Source of the DNA: Schistocephalus solidus
Taxonomy: Eukaryota > Platyhelminthes > Cestoda > Diphyllobothriidea > Diphyllobothriidae
NCBI GenBank assembly: GCA_017591395.1
Contig: WEDG01002080.1
Span: 1 to 64,000, forward strand
DNA length: 64,000 bases
Direction of reading: 5' to 3'
Shown: piece by piece, positions 54,755-64,000 of the stretch
How positions within the stretch are numbered: the first letter of the stretch is position 1
Layout of the letters: every line of letters begins with the position of its first letter
The notes under the pieces: model-generated
Told to the model about the DNA's origin: nothing
Seen by the model: the letters and a program-made list of their open reading frames with translations, nothing else
The model's database searches: none
Program-made: the position numbers and the translations under genes

Positions 54755-57135
54755 TCATGTGGCAACGAGGGCAAGGTGAGTGCCGACAGTCTGACTCGCA
54801 GACATTTCCTCATCGACGCCGGAGTCGAAAGCATTGCGGTCCTTCCTACGCCAGTTGAATGCCGTTCTCCAAACGCTGGTTCCCATCTCAAAGCCGTCAA
54901 CTGTTACTTTATTCCCGCATTTGGCAGCATGTCCTTTTTTGTCATTCGTTCTCCTAGGTCTTTGTGATTGCTATATGTGGTTTGGACTTTCTAGCTGAGT
55001 TTGATCTTCACATGGACGGTCGGTCTATCAGTTCGCGTTGGTTGGCATCGATAACTTCTCCCCAACATCTAAGCGTCATAACACATCATTTTCGCGGTGG
55101 AAAGGTCGCAGATGCTCGGAATCATACGACCAGCTGAAACCCCCGGGTTCCCAAGGCGACATCAGTAAAATTTACAACCCTGGGATGCCTACAATGTACT
55201 TAATAACGTCATAATTACCGATCAATATCAAATTGCTCATTTTCAGGACTTCGCCAGCACCTTTTTTTTTTAGTAAGGTGGTCTTCTTGAAGAGAAATCT
55301 GGTGCGTACCCTCTCCCAGGTACATAAAACTTCTGAGGAAACTTATCCGATTGGCCTAATCAAAATCATTTGCATGTCCTTCAGTCTTCACACTGTTGAT
55401 CAGACCTTTGAGAGTTTCACTGACCATGTATTACATGATCTGCCATTTTTGTACGCTTACAGTGATGACCTCTTGGTTGTTAGTTGTAACGTTGAAGAAA
55501 ACAACCAACGCGTCAACCACATAGTCAGCAATCCTTCCAAGCGCGTTTCCGATGTGCCTTCTCTTGAATTCCTTGACCTTGACTCCGAACCCTTGCGTCC
55601 TCTGCCTTCCAATGTCGAAGAAATTCAGGATTTTTCTCCATAAAACTTCAAGCATTAGTCGAATTGTTTTTTTTTTACCGAAATGTGTATACCTCATGCT
55701 GCCGGTCACCAACCTGTTTTCCTGTCTTCAGTGTCCCCTGGAACCTCCTGTAGTAGACGTTTCGATTATTATTAGGCTTCTCATCCACGTAACTCTCGCC
55801 AGCTGAGTCACGGCATAGTATCTTCGGTTGTGGACGTCTTTCCATATACTTGGCCAAGCAGCATTTCCATCACAACTCCACAACCTACAAGTCACTAACA
55901 TGGACCCCTTTGGTCCAACTCCGATAAGACGAATTCTAGAGAAACTGCCTACCTGGGCTAACTCTCACAGTTGACCATCGACATCGCCACATTGATAACA
56001 CAAAAATGATTTGGCTGATGTGCTGCCGACACCTTCCATTTCCACACTTCAGCTCGTCCCTTGGTGTCCGCCTCAATGCGCCGAGCTGTGATTCACAATC
56101 TTCATGGACTCTCTTACTTTGTAATCTAAGCCTCATAAAAGCTACTCGTCAAAAGGCTTAATTGGCCGGGCATGAAGTAAGACGTAAAAACTTGGAAATT
56201 GTCGTGTCTGAGCTCTCAGAGGAAATAGCTACGGCGGTACAACGAGTCTCTACGAACTAACCTCCACAGCCCCGAAACACTTTCCACCCATGTTCACCTG
56301 CATGTCGTAGGCCCCCTTCCTCTATCCAGTGGCTGCATGCATCTCCTTACCTGTATCCATCGGTACACTTGTGGGGATTAAGTCATCCGTCTGCCTTATT
56401 TGGTGGTTGCTATCATCATCAAGGTTTTCTTCAAATCACTAGAGCCTTGTTTTCAGTGCCACATCAAGGGTTAAAAGTAACGTTCACTGAATGCAACAAA
56501 CGACATGGCTACCACCAACCGAAGGCCATTCTGCGTGCCAAATTGGTCTGATTAAATTCCTCTGGCGTTTCTTGGCATTTGAGCGACACTGTGGAGGCCA
56601 GCGCAGGCGAATCGGTTTTCGGCACGACCCTCCGACTGCCAGGTGCGATGGCTACTTCAAAATCTCGCGGCGTCAAGTGAGAGTCCCGGCAGTGTTGTGC
56701 ATCGTCCACGATTATCTTTGCATTAATTATTCCCGGTTCGGTTACGACCTCCATCGGCCGGATCCTATGTTGAGAAAAGATCTGGCCAACTGCACTCACA
56801 TGTTCGCTCGGTGTAAGCATATTCTGAGAACACTGTTGGAATCACCACAAGAAGGAGTGTTTTGCGTGCTATCATGCACTACCATGACCTCCCAGACCCT
56901 CTGCGGTCACAAAGAGTGCAAGGTCAGCGCCGGCTGAATCAAGGCTGGCATCAAGGACTGAAATGTGCTGAATCCCCACCTGTGCCACTCTATCTCATCT
57001 GTTTCTTATTCCTTTCTTATACGTCTTGCACCTACCACATCAACTGTAACCTCGTCATCCTCTTTCACCAACTCCTCGGCTGCCGCACAGGGTCAGCCTT
57101 CTCCATATGTCCCCTTTATCTGTATCACACGCAGT
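54755..57135 (+). mobile_element. Ty3/gypsy retrotransposon pol remnant
   Basis: In order: protease-like HFLIDAGVES (54802-54840; DTG active site now DAG), SPNAGSHLKAVN, reverse transcriptase QTFESFTDHVLHDLPFLYAY then SDDLLVVS (about 55395-55485; the YxDD-type motif reads YSDD), PSLEFLDLDSEPLRPLPS (about 55555), then integrase-region text LNWPGMK.DVKTW (about 56157-56195) and HVVGPLPLSSGC (about 56300). Last come KDLANCTHMFARC (about 56775) and a Ser/Thr-rich end (about 57000-57130). Frames change repeatedly and stops are common. No flanking LTRs were recognised. A dead element with domains still in canonical order. Confidence 0.7.
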
Positions 57136-57697
57136 GAATGCCTTATTCTCTCTCATAACCATTTGATTAATCATGATTTTTAGACGAAAACAATTCCTTC
57201 AGGGTCGTTGATACGATGTATTTAATATAGATGGAGTGTACCGTGACAGTTCATTCGGTGCGTTAGCTTATTCGTGCCACCTTTCTGTCCATCCCACGCT
57301 CCCTGCCAAATAGCTACTGCAGCCGTCCAAGGCTTGACATTGGGGGCGAGAGCTGGAAGGCAATCGAAGATACGTCCTTCAGTTATTGACTGTACGCGAA
57401 CAAAGCTCTGACGCATGCGTGCATGCTGCGTTGAGGTCGATCAGGTTCAATGGTGGTTACTTGCCTGAGTAAAATGCTGATTGCAGCTCCTTACCGAGCT
57501 ACCTGTATCCAACTTGACTCAGTAAAGCTTTTCCAGCTATCTGTTTTCCCTGCGTTCTTGTTTTGGAATCTTCAAATTATCTATTACTTGGCTTTGACTG
57601 CTTTAAGTGCATCAGATAGTTAATAAGAGGAAATATGCGTTGAGTGCAGCAGATATGGAGTAACCAGAGTTGAACACTTTCTATCTTTACTCCCCAG
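57136..57697. other. No gene recognised
   Basis: Sequence downstream of the gypsy remnant with no supported features; no LTR match to the upstream side found by eye. Confidence 0.35.
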
Positions 57698-57895
57698 GCA
57701 CTAATAATGCCATCACCCCGACTATACCGTTATTTCTGTTTCTTCGATATTGCCCGATTATCGCTTGACGACGAAATAGACACACTACCAGTAGAAATAG
57801 TTGAATTTAAGGCACAGAAAGTACTGGCAAGCATAAAAATGGATATGAAGAATATATGGGTGTTTATGTTCATACTTTGGCAACGACAGTCTTAA
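57698..57895 (+). CDS. Candidate exon, unknown product
   Basis: The acceptor CTATCTTTACTCCCCAG is strong. The frame then reads IMPSPRLYRYFCFFDIARLS, DDEIDTLPVEIVEFKAQKVL and IKMDMKNIW. A GTGTTT donor near 57860 or the TAA at 57893-57895 would end it. It is protein-like but without recognised homology, and the neighbourhood is AT-rich and gene-poor. Confidence 0.35.
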   Translation, partial: ALIMPSPRLYRYFCFFDIARLSLDDEIDTLPVEIVEFKAQKVLASIKMDMKNIWVFMFILWQRQS

Positions 57896-60045
57896 AGACG
57901 GGTAATTTATTTGTGCTAAATAAGGATGGGAAAGTTTTATTTACTCTGATTCCTTGGATAAGTCAAAGAGCATCTATTCGATAAACCAAACGGTAAGATT
58001 ATGTTTGAGGTCAAAATTTTATATGAGGGGAATGAACGCTCTGCCACTGTATTAGACCTTGAAATCACATAAAGATCCATCTGAAGAATAAAAATCACTG
58101 TACTTAAAATAAGGATCATATCAGGCACCAGTAGCAAGCAAGTGTAATCTGTTGTATTCCATGCCATAGTTGTTAATGTCCAGTTAGAATATGTAAGAGG
58201 ATGAAATTTTAAAATCTGATGCAAAGCCGTGACAATTTTCTTCAGATTGTTTTGCCTTCGCTGATAATTTTGAGACAAAAATATTGAAATATTTTGTCAG
58301 ATTTTTGAGAGAGTGGTCTCGAATGTTTTTATTTTTCTATGAAAAATGACAACATTTTTAACATACCCAGAAAATATGCAGATATGAGTGATATCAACCG
58401 ATTTTTATCCAGTTGCTCATCAGAAAATCAGACGCAATAGCTTTGCTTAAGTTTAAATCCGAACAACCTATTGCAAAAAATAGCAATCAGCAGTTTTAAA
58501 CATTAAAAGAAACCAGTGTTTTTAATTCACGTCCTATGAAAGGCGAGATATAAAAGTAATGCAAAGTCTTAAAAACTTCAATCGAGAAGGTAACTCACAC
58601 TGGTTTTCAAGACTCACGTGAACTCACAAAATTCATCGGATAAGTATATCAATTCGATCGCGTAAACTTACTGGCTATGTAATGTCAGCGTAATGTAGAG
58701 TATGTCTCAAGAAAAAATTTGTAATTTACATCAGAATAAAAGGGTATCAAAATAGCTATATGGTAGGTCAAATTTTTAATAGGAGAGCCGATCAGATCTT
58801 GATAACTATGATGCGAGACCAGGAGCTTCGAGCATGCGTCTAACAAATGGCCTGCCGTTCTTGGACATTGATTTCAGAAGATTTTATTTTGTCATGAATA
58901 ACACAACATATGTCACTGAAGGATAAAAATCAGCTTCACTTCATAGAGAAACCATGGTAATCTCAATATATTTACCACTGAAAAAGTGATGGTTCGAAGT
59001 ATCTCAATTAAAAATTGAAAAGCAAAACTGGTGAACAAGTGTCCGTAGCTTTGTTTTATAGCTGATATGGATAGAAAATTAAGCGTCAACGCTAAAGGTA
59101 TATCAATTTCTTTTTAAAAGCAAAAAATGTGTTCCCAGCTCCCTCCGTTAGTTTTGTGTCTTATTAATAAAGAAATTCCAGTAAATGGTGCACCATAAAC
59201 CGCCTGACTATAGACATAAATTATTTTTTGCATCTTCTATGCTCGAAAAAGTAGTCTTCACTAAGGTGAAAGAAAGGTTAATAAAACTGATAACCCGTGT
59301 TAAGTTAAAATACTTTTTTATGCTGGGAATAGCAGGAAGCTAACTTTCATTTAAAAAATTCATATGAGAATGTAAATGTTAATGGCAAGGCAAACCGTTA
59401 GAAATCGGTAGCTTAGAGGAGCAGAAGGATACTTAACTAAATATGTCAATAATATTTAAGAATAGAATTTATGAGTTTCCAAAGAGCTTATTTTTATTGA
59501 AATGTATACCTTTATGTTTTCGCGTGGATAGAATTTTATTCATAGTTCCGCTGCTACAGTGATGTTAGAAACTACAACAGTTTAATTGCCTAATACTCCA
59601 GCAGAACTAAAACTGAGGCCGCTTATAGGAGCCCAAGTCAAAAGTTCTATATGCAAGCAGATTCACCAAAATATCATATAACCGTCCATCGAGCTGAGCA
59701 GTTGCAAGGAACATAAAAGTTCAGCGATGCTGCGAAACCATTCAGAAGATAAGGCACAAGGAAAAAACCGAAAAACCAAACGGAAACATCTCAGAGAACT
59801 GCGCGTGACAGCAATTAAAAAGTTAGAGGAATACATAAAAGGAAAAATAACAAAATAAAAATAGTCAACAGCGAAGACTAAAAGACATAATACGTAGGAA
59901 CGGCGAAAAGTAATACCCAAAATTAAAAAGTATTCTGGTTTTGAAAACACGAAACAAATAGAGAACATCAAAATTTGAGAACTGCGTATTTGCGAAAAGG
60001 GATAAAAATGGGCAAATATAAAGAATGGAAATGATCTCTGCTCCG
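57896..60045. other. AT-rich, no gene supported
   Basis: Long AT-rich stretch. The longest open frame (59663-60145, minus) is Phe-rich because of A-rich plus-strand sequence and is not considered coding. Confidence 0.45.
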
Positions 60046-60069
60046 AATATGGCGATATATCGCCATATT
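60046..60069. repeat. Perfect 24-bp palindrome
   Basis: The half-site AATATGGCGATA is followed directly by its reverse complement. There is no spacer and no extension beyond 24 bp. Confidence 0.85.
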
Positions 60070-61319
60070 GATCGATAAACCAACAAGCCCTCAATAAATT
60101 GAAAAAAGCCTGTAGACTTATGGGAAAAATATCACCTAACTGCATGACATTGTACGAGGTTAAGGATTTTTGATTACCACTAGAAGTTTGGGAGTGGGAT
60201 GACTTCTTTATATGACTGACCTCTGGTGATAATAATGCATTGCAAGTTAATTCACATGTTGAATTGATCTATGGAATTGACGCCCCAATACCTTTTCAGG
60301 ATGGTCTCGAAGATCGCATGTGCAACAACCCGAAAAATGTATTCCAGCCCCATATCTTCTAACTCATTAAATGCATTACATGTCTTTTTAGGTCTTCGCA
60401 TTTCCGCCCCTTCTGTTATGTGGACCAGTGGAGCCTATTCTACCCTTCGCCTGTGATTCTATTATGAAATGACCGAACAAGCTTAGCTGTCAGGTCCTGA
60501 CACTTCTCCAAGCATCCCAGTAACACATGAGACACTACGTATAGACTGGGGAATACTGTCTGAGGTGTGAAATAAAACGATGCCATACAACATTCCAAGA
60601 CTTTGCTCGTTAGGGTAGAGAAATTTTCTGTGAATGGTAACAGCTTTTATGCACGGTCGGTAATACTTATTTGTTAAAAGGGATAATTCCTGGGTTCAAG
60701 ACTCATTTATTTTGTGGAACGTATTCATAACTTTATTATTTACGTATGTAACAGTCCTTATATAACTATTCAGCTCAGGCCTGGCGAAATTCATTTGATC
60801 AGTGTACTCAGAATCTGAGACAGGATTTCCGAAGTAGATAGATAGATAACCGACGTAAGGCAAAATAAGCAAATGTTTTCTGGAAACCTGGAGTTGATGT
60901 TTGAAATCTGTCTCTAACAGGACACTGGTGCCAAGTAGAAGGTTCAAAATCTCTAGCAAATATCTTCATGAAATATTGCTGTGTATCGGCTTCTCGGGGG
61001 ATTCCGATTCTGATAAGTGTACGCGGAAGGACATATTACATAGAAGACTCCGGATTCAGCTGACTACATTTCTAACAATACCACATCCAAAAAGTTTAAA
61101 ATAAGTAAGCATTAGATAGGCAGCTTGAAGTCCTCAATGAAGTCTTAAAATGCAACGTAAACATATTATAAAGGGTCTATGTGCATGTTTAGAATTTATA
61201 ACGTATTAAAGATTTTGGTGAGGGATGAGAATTTTTTTATGAAAATTATCTTCACCGAAGGTTATAAATCTGTGATCGTCCGCGAAGTAGCACAGACTAT
61301 CAAGGATACTGCTTCGATG
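60070..61319. other. No gene supported
   Basis: AT-rich; scattered short open frames on both strands without splice or domain evidence. Confidence 0.4.
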
Positions 61320-61530
61320 TTTTTTTTCACACTCTACTGGTGTGCGTAACTGAGTGGCAAGTTTCAGGCAGCCGCCGTCGTCCTTTCTTGGACGGAGGGA
61401 CAAATGGGGTGTACTTCCAATCGTCGGGCATGAGGGGTTGGTTCTGCAACTGACCACACGTTAATACGCCGAAGCAACGCAAAGGCCAAAGCAGGTTTCC
61501 ATACGCGTTATTCAGGTAATGCAAGCCTAA
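61320..61530 (-). mobile_element. Short LINE reverse-transcriptase fragment
   Basis: The minus frame reads QPLMPDDWKYTPFVPPSKKG then RRRLPETCHSV. This corresponds to the LP.DWK...V.P..KKG.R...NYRPVSL segment before motif A of CR1/jockey-like polymerases. It breaks soon after. Confidence 0.5.
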
Positions 61531-61639
61531 GCGCAGGTTTCCGCCGCATCATCTACCTGCGCCTAACTCCTTCCTGAAATTAATGGTCGGCCAAAGCAGG
61601 AGACTGGTGTGTGGAAGGGTGAAGATAGATTGAGGTCGA

Positions 61640-62005
61640 CTTCAAGGACTTCATCATCATTGTACTCAGTGGATATTCTTCATTACAAACAATTTGATAC
61701 ACTTGCATCTATCACAATGTACTTACAGCCGTGCCTGGGTAAACTACCAACTGACGGGTAACTCAGCCTTTATCTCAAAATGGAGAGTCAGGCTGCAATG
61801 GCATATTCCTATTGGGGCCTCCTGGGCCCTCCCACTAACCTCAGGTCCTAGCGGCTCTCTAGTTTTGTGAAAATCTGATGGATTGTGCGAGAATCAGGCA
61901 TGTATGTTACAGGCACATTGTCAGTTGAATTGGGTCTGTGATCGCGCCCTATCCTATCTCCAGTCTGTTTGACTCTCTCAGGACATCAGGCTCATGTGTG
62001 TGAGG
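61640..62005 (+). repeat. Diverged GC-rich repeat interrupted by a MITE
   Basis: TATTCTTCATTACAAACAAT, CTACCAACTGACGGGTAACT, AGAGTCAGGCTGCAATGGC, TCTCCAGTCTGTTTGACTC and CATCAGGCTCATGTGTG follow the family order. The match stops at 62005 where the MITE begins. Confidence 0.55.
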
Positions 62006-62241
62006 AAGTTTAATCACACTTGGGTAAATTTACCCACCCAGCCTACTGCAACGTATGGAATCCACTAATTCACAAGTGGGTCAATGGAATTATTCAAATC
62101 TGCCTGGTAGTCATCTGGTGGATTGTAGATTGATTGCTTAGGAAATCCTGCTTGGGCAGTCAGCTTACTGTATCAGAATTGGTGGATTGCATACGTTGCA
62201 GTAGGCTGGGCAGGTAACTTGAATCAAGTGTGATTAAACTT
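62006..62241. mobile_element. 236-bp MITE with about 65-bp terminal inverted repeats
   Basis: The left end AAGTTTAATCACACTTG is the exact reverse complement of the right end CAAGTGTGATTAAACTT. Inner parts also pair (CCCAGCCTACTGCAACGTAT left with ATACGTTGCAGTAGGCTGGG right), giving about 65 bp with roughly 80% complementarity. It has no coding capacity. A target-site duplication is not obvious, so the superfamily is unassigned. Confidence 0.85.
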
Positions 62242-62639
62242 ACTGTCAGCATATTAGCAAAAATACACAAATTGTATCGAAAAGTTACTCCTAAGTACTT
62301 TGGAAAAGCTACAAATATTCTTCTAATGCGTCTTGGTTTATGAGGATAGGAACTAATTTAAATAGTCAAATGATTATGCCTTTTTAATGTCAAAATCATT
62401 ATGACTCTTAAATACCTTAAACCACTGCGACGTGATGGTCATAGTATTCTCCTTTATTGTTTCTTATCGTTTATTTTTCAGGGTTACGGGGTATTCCTTG
62501 ATGACCCTATTTATGTAGAATCGAAATTATAAGTGCAAGTTTATGCAAACATAACATACAGATATTTATAAGGTTAACGGAATCATTATCCACCAAAGTG
62601 TAGTGGTAATATACAGATAAATTGAAGTGATGATATAAA
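62242..62639. other. AT-rich, no gene
   Basis: No supported feature. Confidence 0.4.
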
Positions 62640-63110
62640 GCTAATGGTTAGTTGAAGAGGGTCCTGCTGTGAAGGTCGTTGGTCACCAAAAAATAAGCTG
62701 TCCAACTGCCGTTTAAACCTAGGAACGTTATCCAACGTCCTTATTTCGTTTGGAAGTGAGTTCCACGGGGAAAAAATCACTGACGGAAAGAAAACTTTCG
62801 TTGATCTAGGCGCATACATCCACGAATGACCTTTTACGGATAACCATCCAGTTGAGTCATGTTTTAAGCTCAAATGAATCTTCGGATTGCAGCGAACAGG
62901 CATGTCCGTGGATAATGTGGAATGTTCACAGCAGGTCACATCTCATTTGTCTATCGGATAAAGGGAAAAACTTAAGCTTGATAAGTCTTTCTAGATAGGA
63001 CAGGTTCCTACGACTCTCCATCAATTTTGTCAGTCGGATTCGCACCTGCTCTCTGTTTTACAGTCCTATTGTTTGGCCCTCTCCTATGCTAGCGAATGGG
63101 ACATACGACG
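62640..63110 (-). mobile_element. CR1/jockey-like LINE C-terminal fragment
   Basis: Minus frames read RLTKLMESRRNLSYLERLIK (about 63035-62975), MRCDLL.TFHIIHGHACS, HSWMYAPRSTKVFFPSVIFS then PWNSLPNEIRT and VPRFKRQLDSLF (about 62690). This is the conserved end of CR1/jockey-like polymerases. Two frames are needed. Confidence 0.6.
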
Positions 63111-64000
63111 CACTCCTGTGCTCGTTGTCAGCCATGTTTGCTTTAGGTGCCTGTAATCCCTCAAGCTACGTTCTCTTTCACTTGAATATCTTCAGATAAA
63201 CTTCCGATTCCACGTATTATTTTTAAACAATTGCTAAATCCTTGCCCTATATTCATTTTGATACCATTAGAAAACTTGGAGCAGAGTAGCATAATTATTG
63301 GGATGAATCTGAAATGCTGAAAATCAAAGGAGCTATATTTTTATACTGGAAGTACAGCATCGAAGGCCCACACGGAGTCTAATTTTAAGAGCTTAGTCCA
63401 TTCTGACAGGCGCCCTGTCCGATTTCAACTCTGTTTAAACTGACAAGGATTCGTGGTAGCCTGAACTGAAGGTTTCGCTATCTTTACGTTGAGGTACTCT
63501 GCTTACCACAGGATAAAAACCAGGGAATTAGAAGATGTGGCGGATCTGCACAACATTTTAAATAAGAGCATCGGAAGTATTATAAATATGCGCTGAACCT
63601 GCTTATATTTGTATTGACTGCAGCAGTTAAAAATATAAATAGGTAGGTCTGCCAAAAGCAACCAATACCGCTGCAGCGGTAAAAAAAACAGCAACAGTCT
63701 TAAGAGCACCTACTGTATTTAATGATATTTATATAAGCGGGCCCGCCAAATGCAGCCAATACCACAGTGAACACGTTGCAGATACTACTTAGACCTTCCA
63801 CAACATGGGCTCAATCCTGGAGAATGATCCGATTAGTTCGAACTCCAACACACCATTTAAAACTTTAATTTACGGAATTTGCATGGAGCACTGTATCTAG
63901 TGTCCAAAATTTCCCACCAGCGGACCGCTTCCTCTTCTCCAAGGGGTACTCCTGGGGACGAAATCTATAGCCCGACGGCATTTAATGAAACTTGATACTG
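63111..64000. other. No gene supported
   Basis: A CCAATACCGCTGCAGCGGT-like and GCAGCCAATACC repeat occur at 63660-63770 beside (T)ATATTTAT stretches; otherwise featureless to the window edge. Confidence 0.35.

Noticed and set aside
59663..60145. 160-codon Phe-rich minus frame
   Set aside because: Composition follows from A-rich plus-strand DNA; no domain, start context or splice signals.
1..64000. CRISPR arrays, bacterial operons or phage modules
   Set aside because: No regular spacer-repeat arrays, Shine-Dalgarno-led gene runs or phage genes; the window is eukaryotic.

Overview
The window is eukaryotic and repeat-dominated. It looks like a flatworm genome, most likely a diphyllobothriidean tapeworm (Spirometra/Dibothriocephalus-like). 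The reasons are RTE-type LINEs whose reverse transcriptase is followed by C2H2 zinc fingers, CR1/jockey-like LINEs ending in ATACTG-type tails, tRNA-derived SINEs, a GC-rich ~370-bp repeat family, Ty3/gypsy remnants, three eukaryotic tRNA genes, and short introns with GT..AG ends. The species call is inference; no database search was possible.

Layout. 1-1.2 kb: minus-strand candidate exons of a membrane protein. 1.3-3.7 kb: SINE and telomere-like repeats. 3.7-10.4 kb: a nest of transposons (GC-rich repeats, an RTE fragment, a decayed CR1-like LINE, an RTE 3' half). 10.4-18.5 kb: repeats, tRNA-Glu, tRNA-Arg, a broken transposon-derived gene and long microsatellites. 18.7-20.0 kb: an intronless multi-finger C2H2 gene (minus) with a one-base frameshift. 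20-33 kb: a SINE tandem array, hammerhead-like motifs and a recent inverted/direct duplication. 33.5-34.9 kb: the intact C2H2 paralogue (plus), divergent to the first. 35.5-36.8 kb: SINE and LINE fragments. 37.9-40.4 kb, possibly to 47.0 kb: a minus-strand multi-exon gene whose C-terminus resembles CFAP36/CCDC104, with a CR1-like LINE (40.8-44.2 kb) and a GC-rich tandem array (44.3-45.7 kb) apparently in its introns. 47.2 kb: tRNA-Pro. 47.5-51.7 kb: the most complete RTE-zinc-finger LINE, carrying a 77-bp insertion of the other LINE's tail. 52.6-52.9 kb: a small ORF with a C-terminal hydrophobic segment. 54.8-57.1 kb: a Ty3/gypsy pol remnant. 57.7-61 kb: AT-rich and nearly gene-free. 61.3-63.1 kb: LINE fragments and a 236-bp MITE.

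How it works together. Most coding potential is transposon-derived. The RTE and CR1-like LINEs supply endonuclease and reverse transcriptase and have inserted into each other; the SINEs presumably depend on such enzymes. Apparent host genes are the paired C2H2 proteins, the CFAP36-like gene, the left-edge membrane protein and a few isolated exons. Exon calls rest on splice-site motifs, reading phase and protein-like composition, and need transcript support. Similarities to named families are from recall, not alignment.
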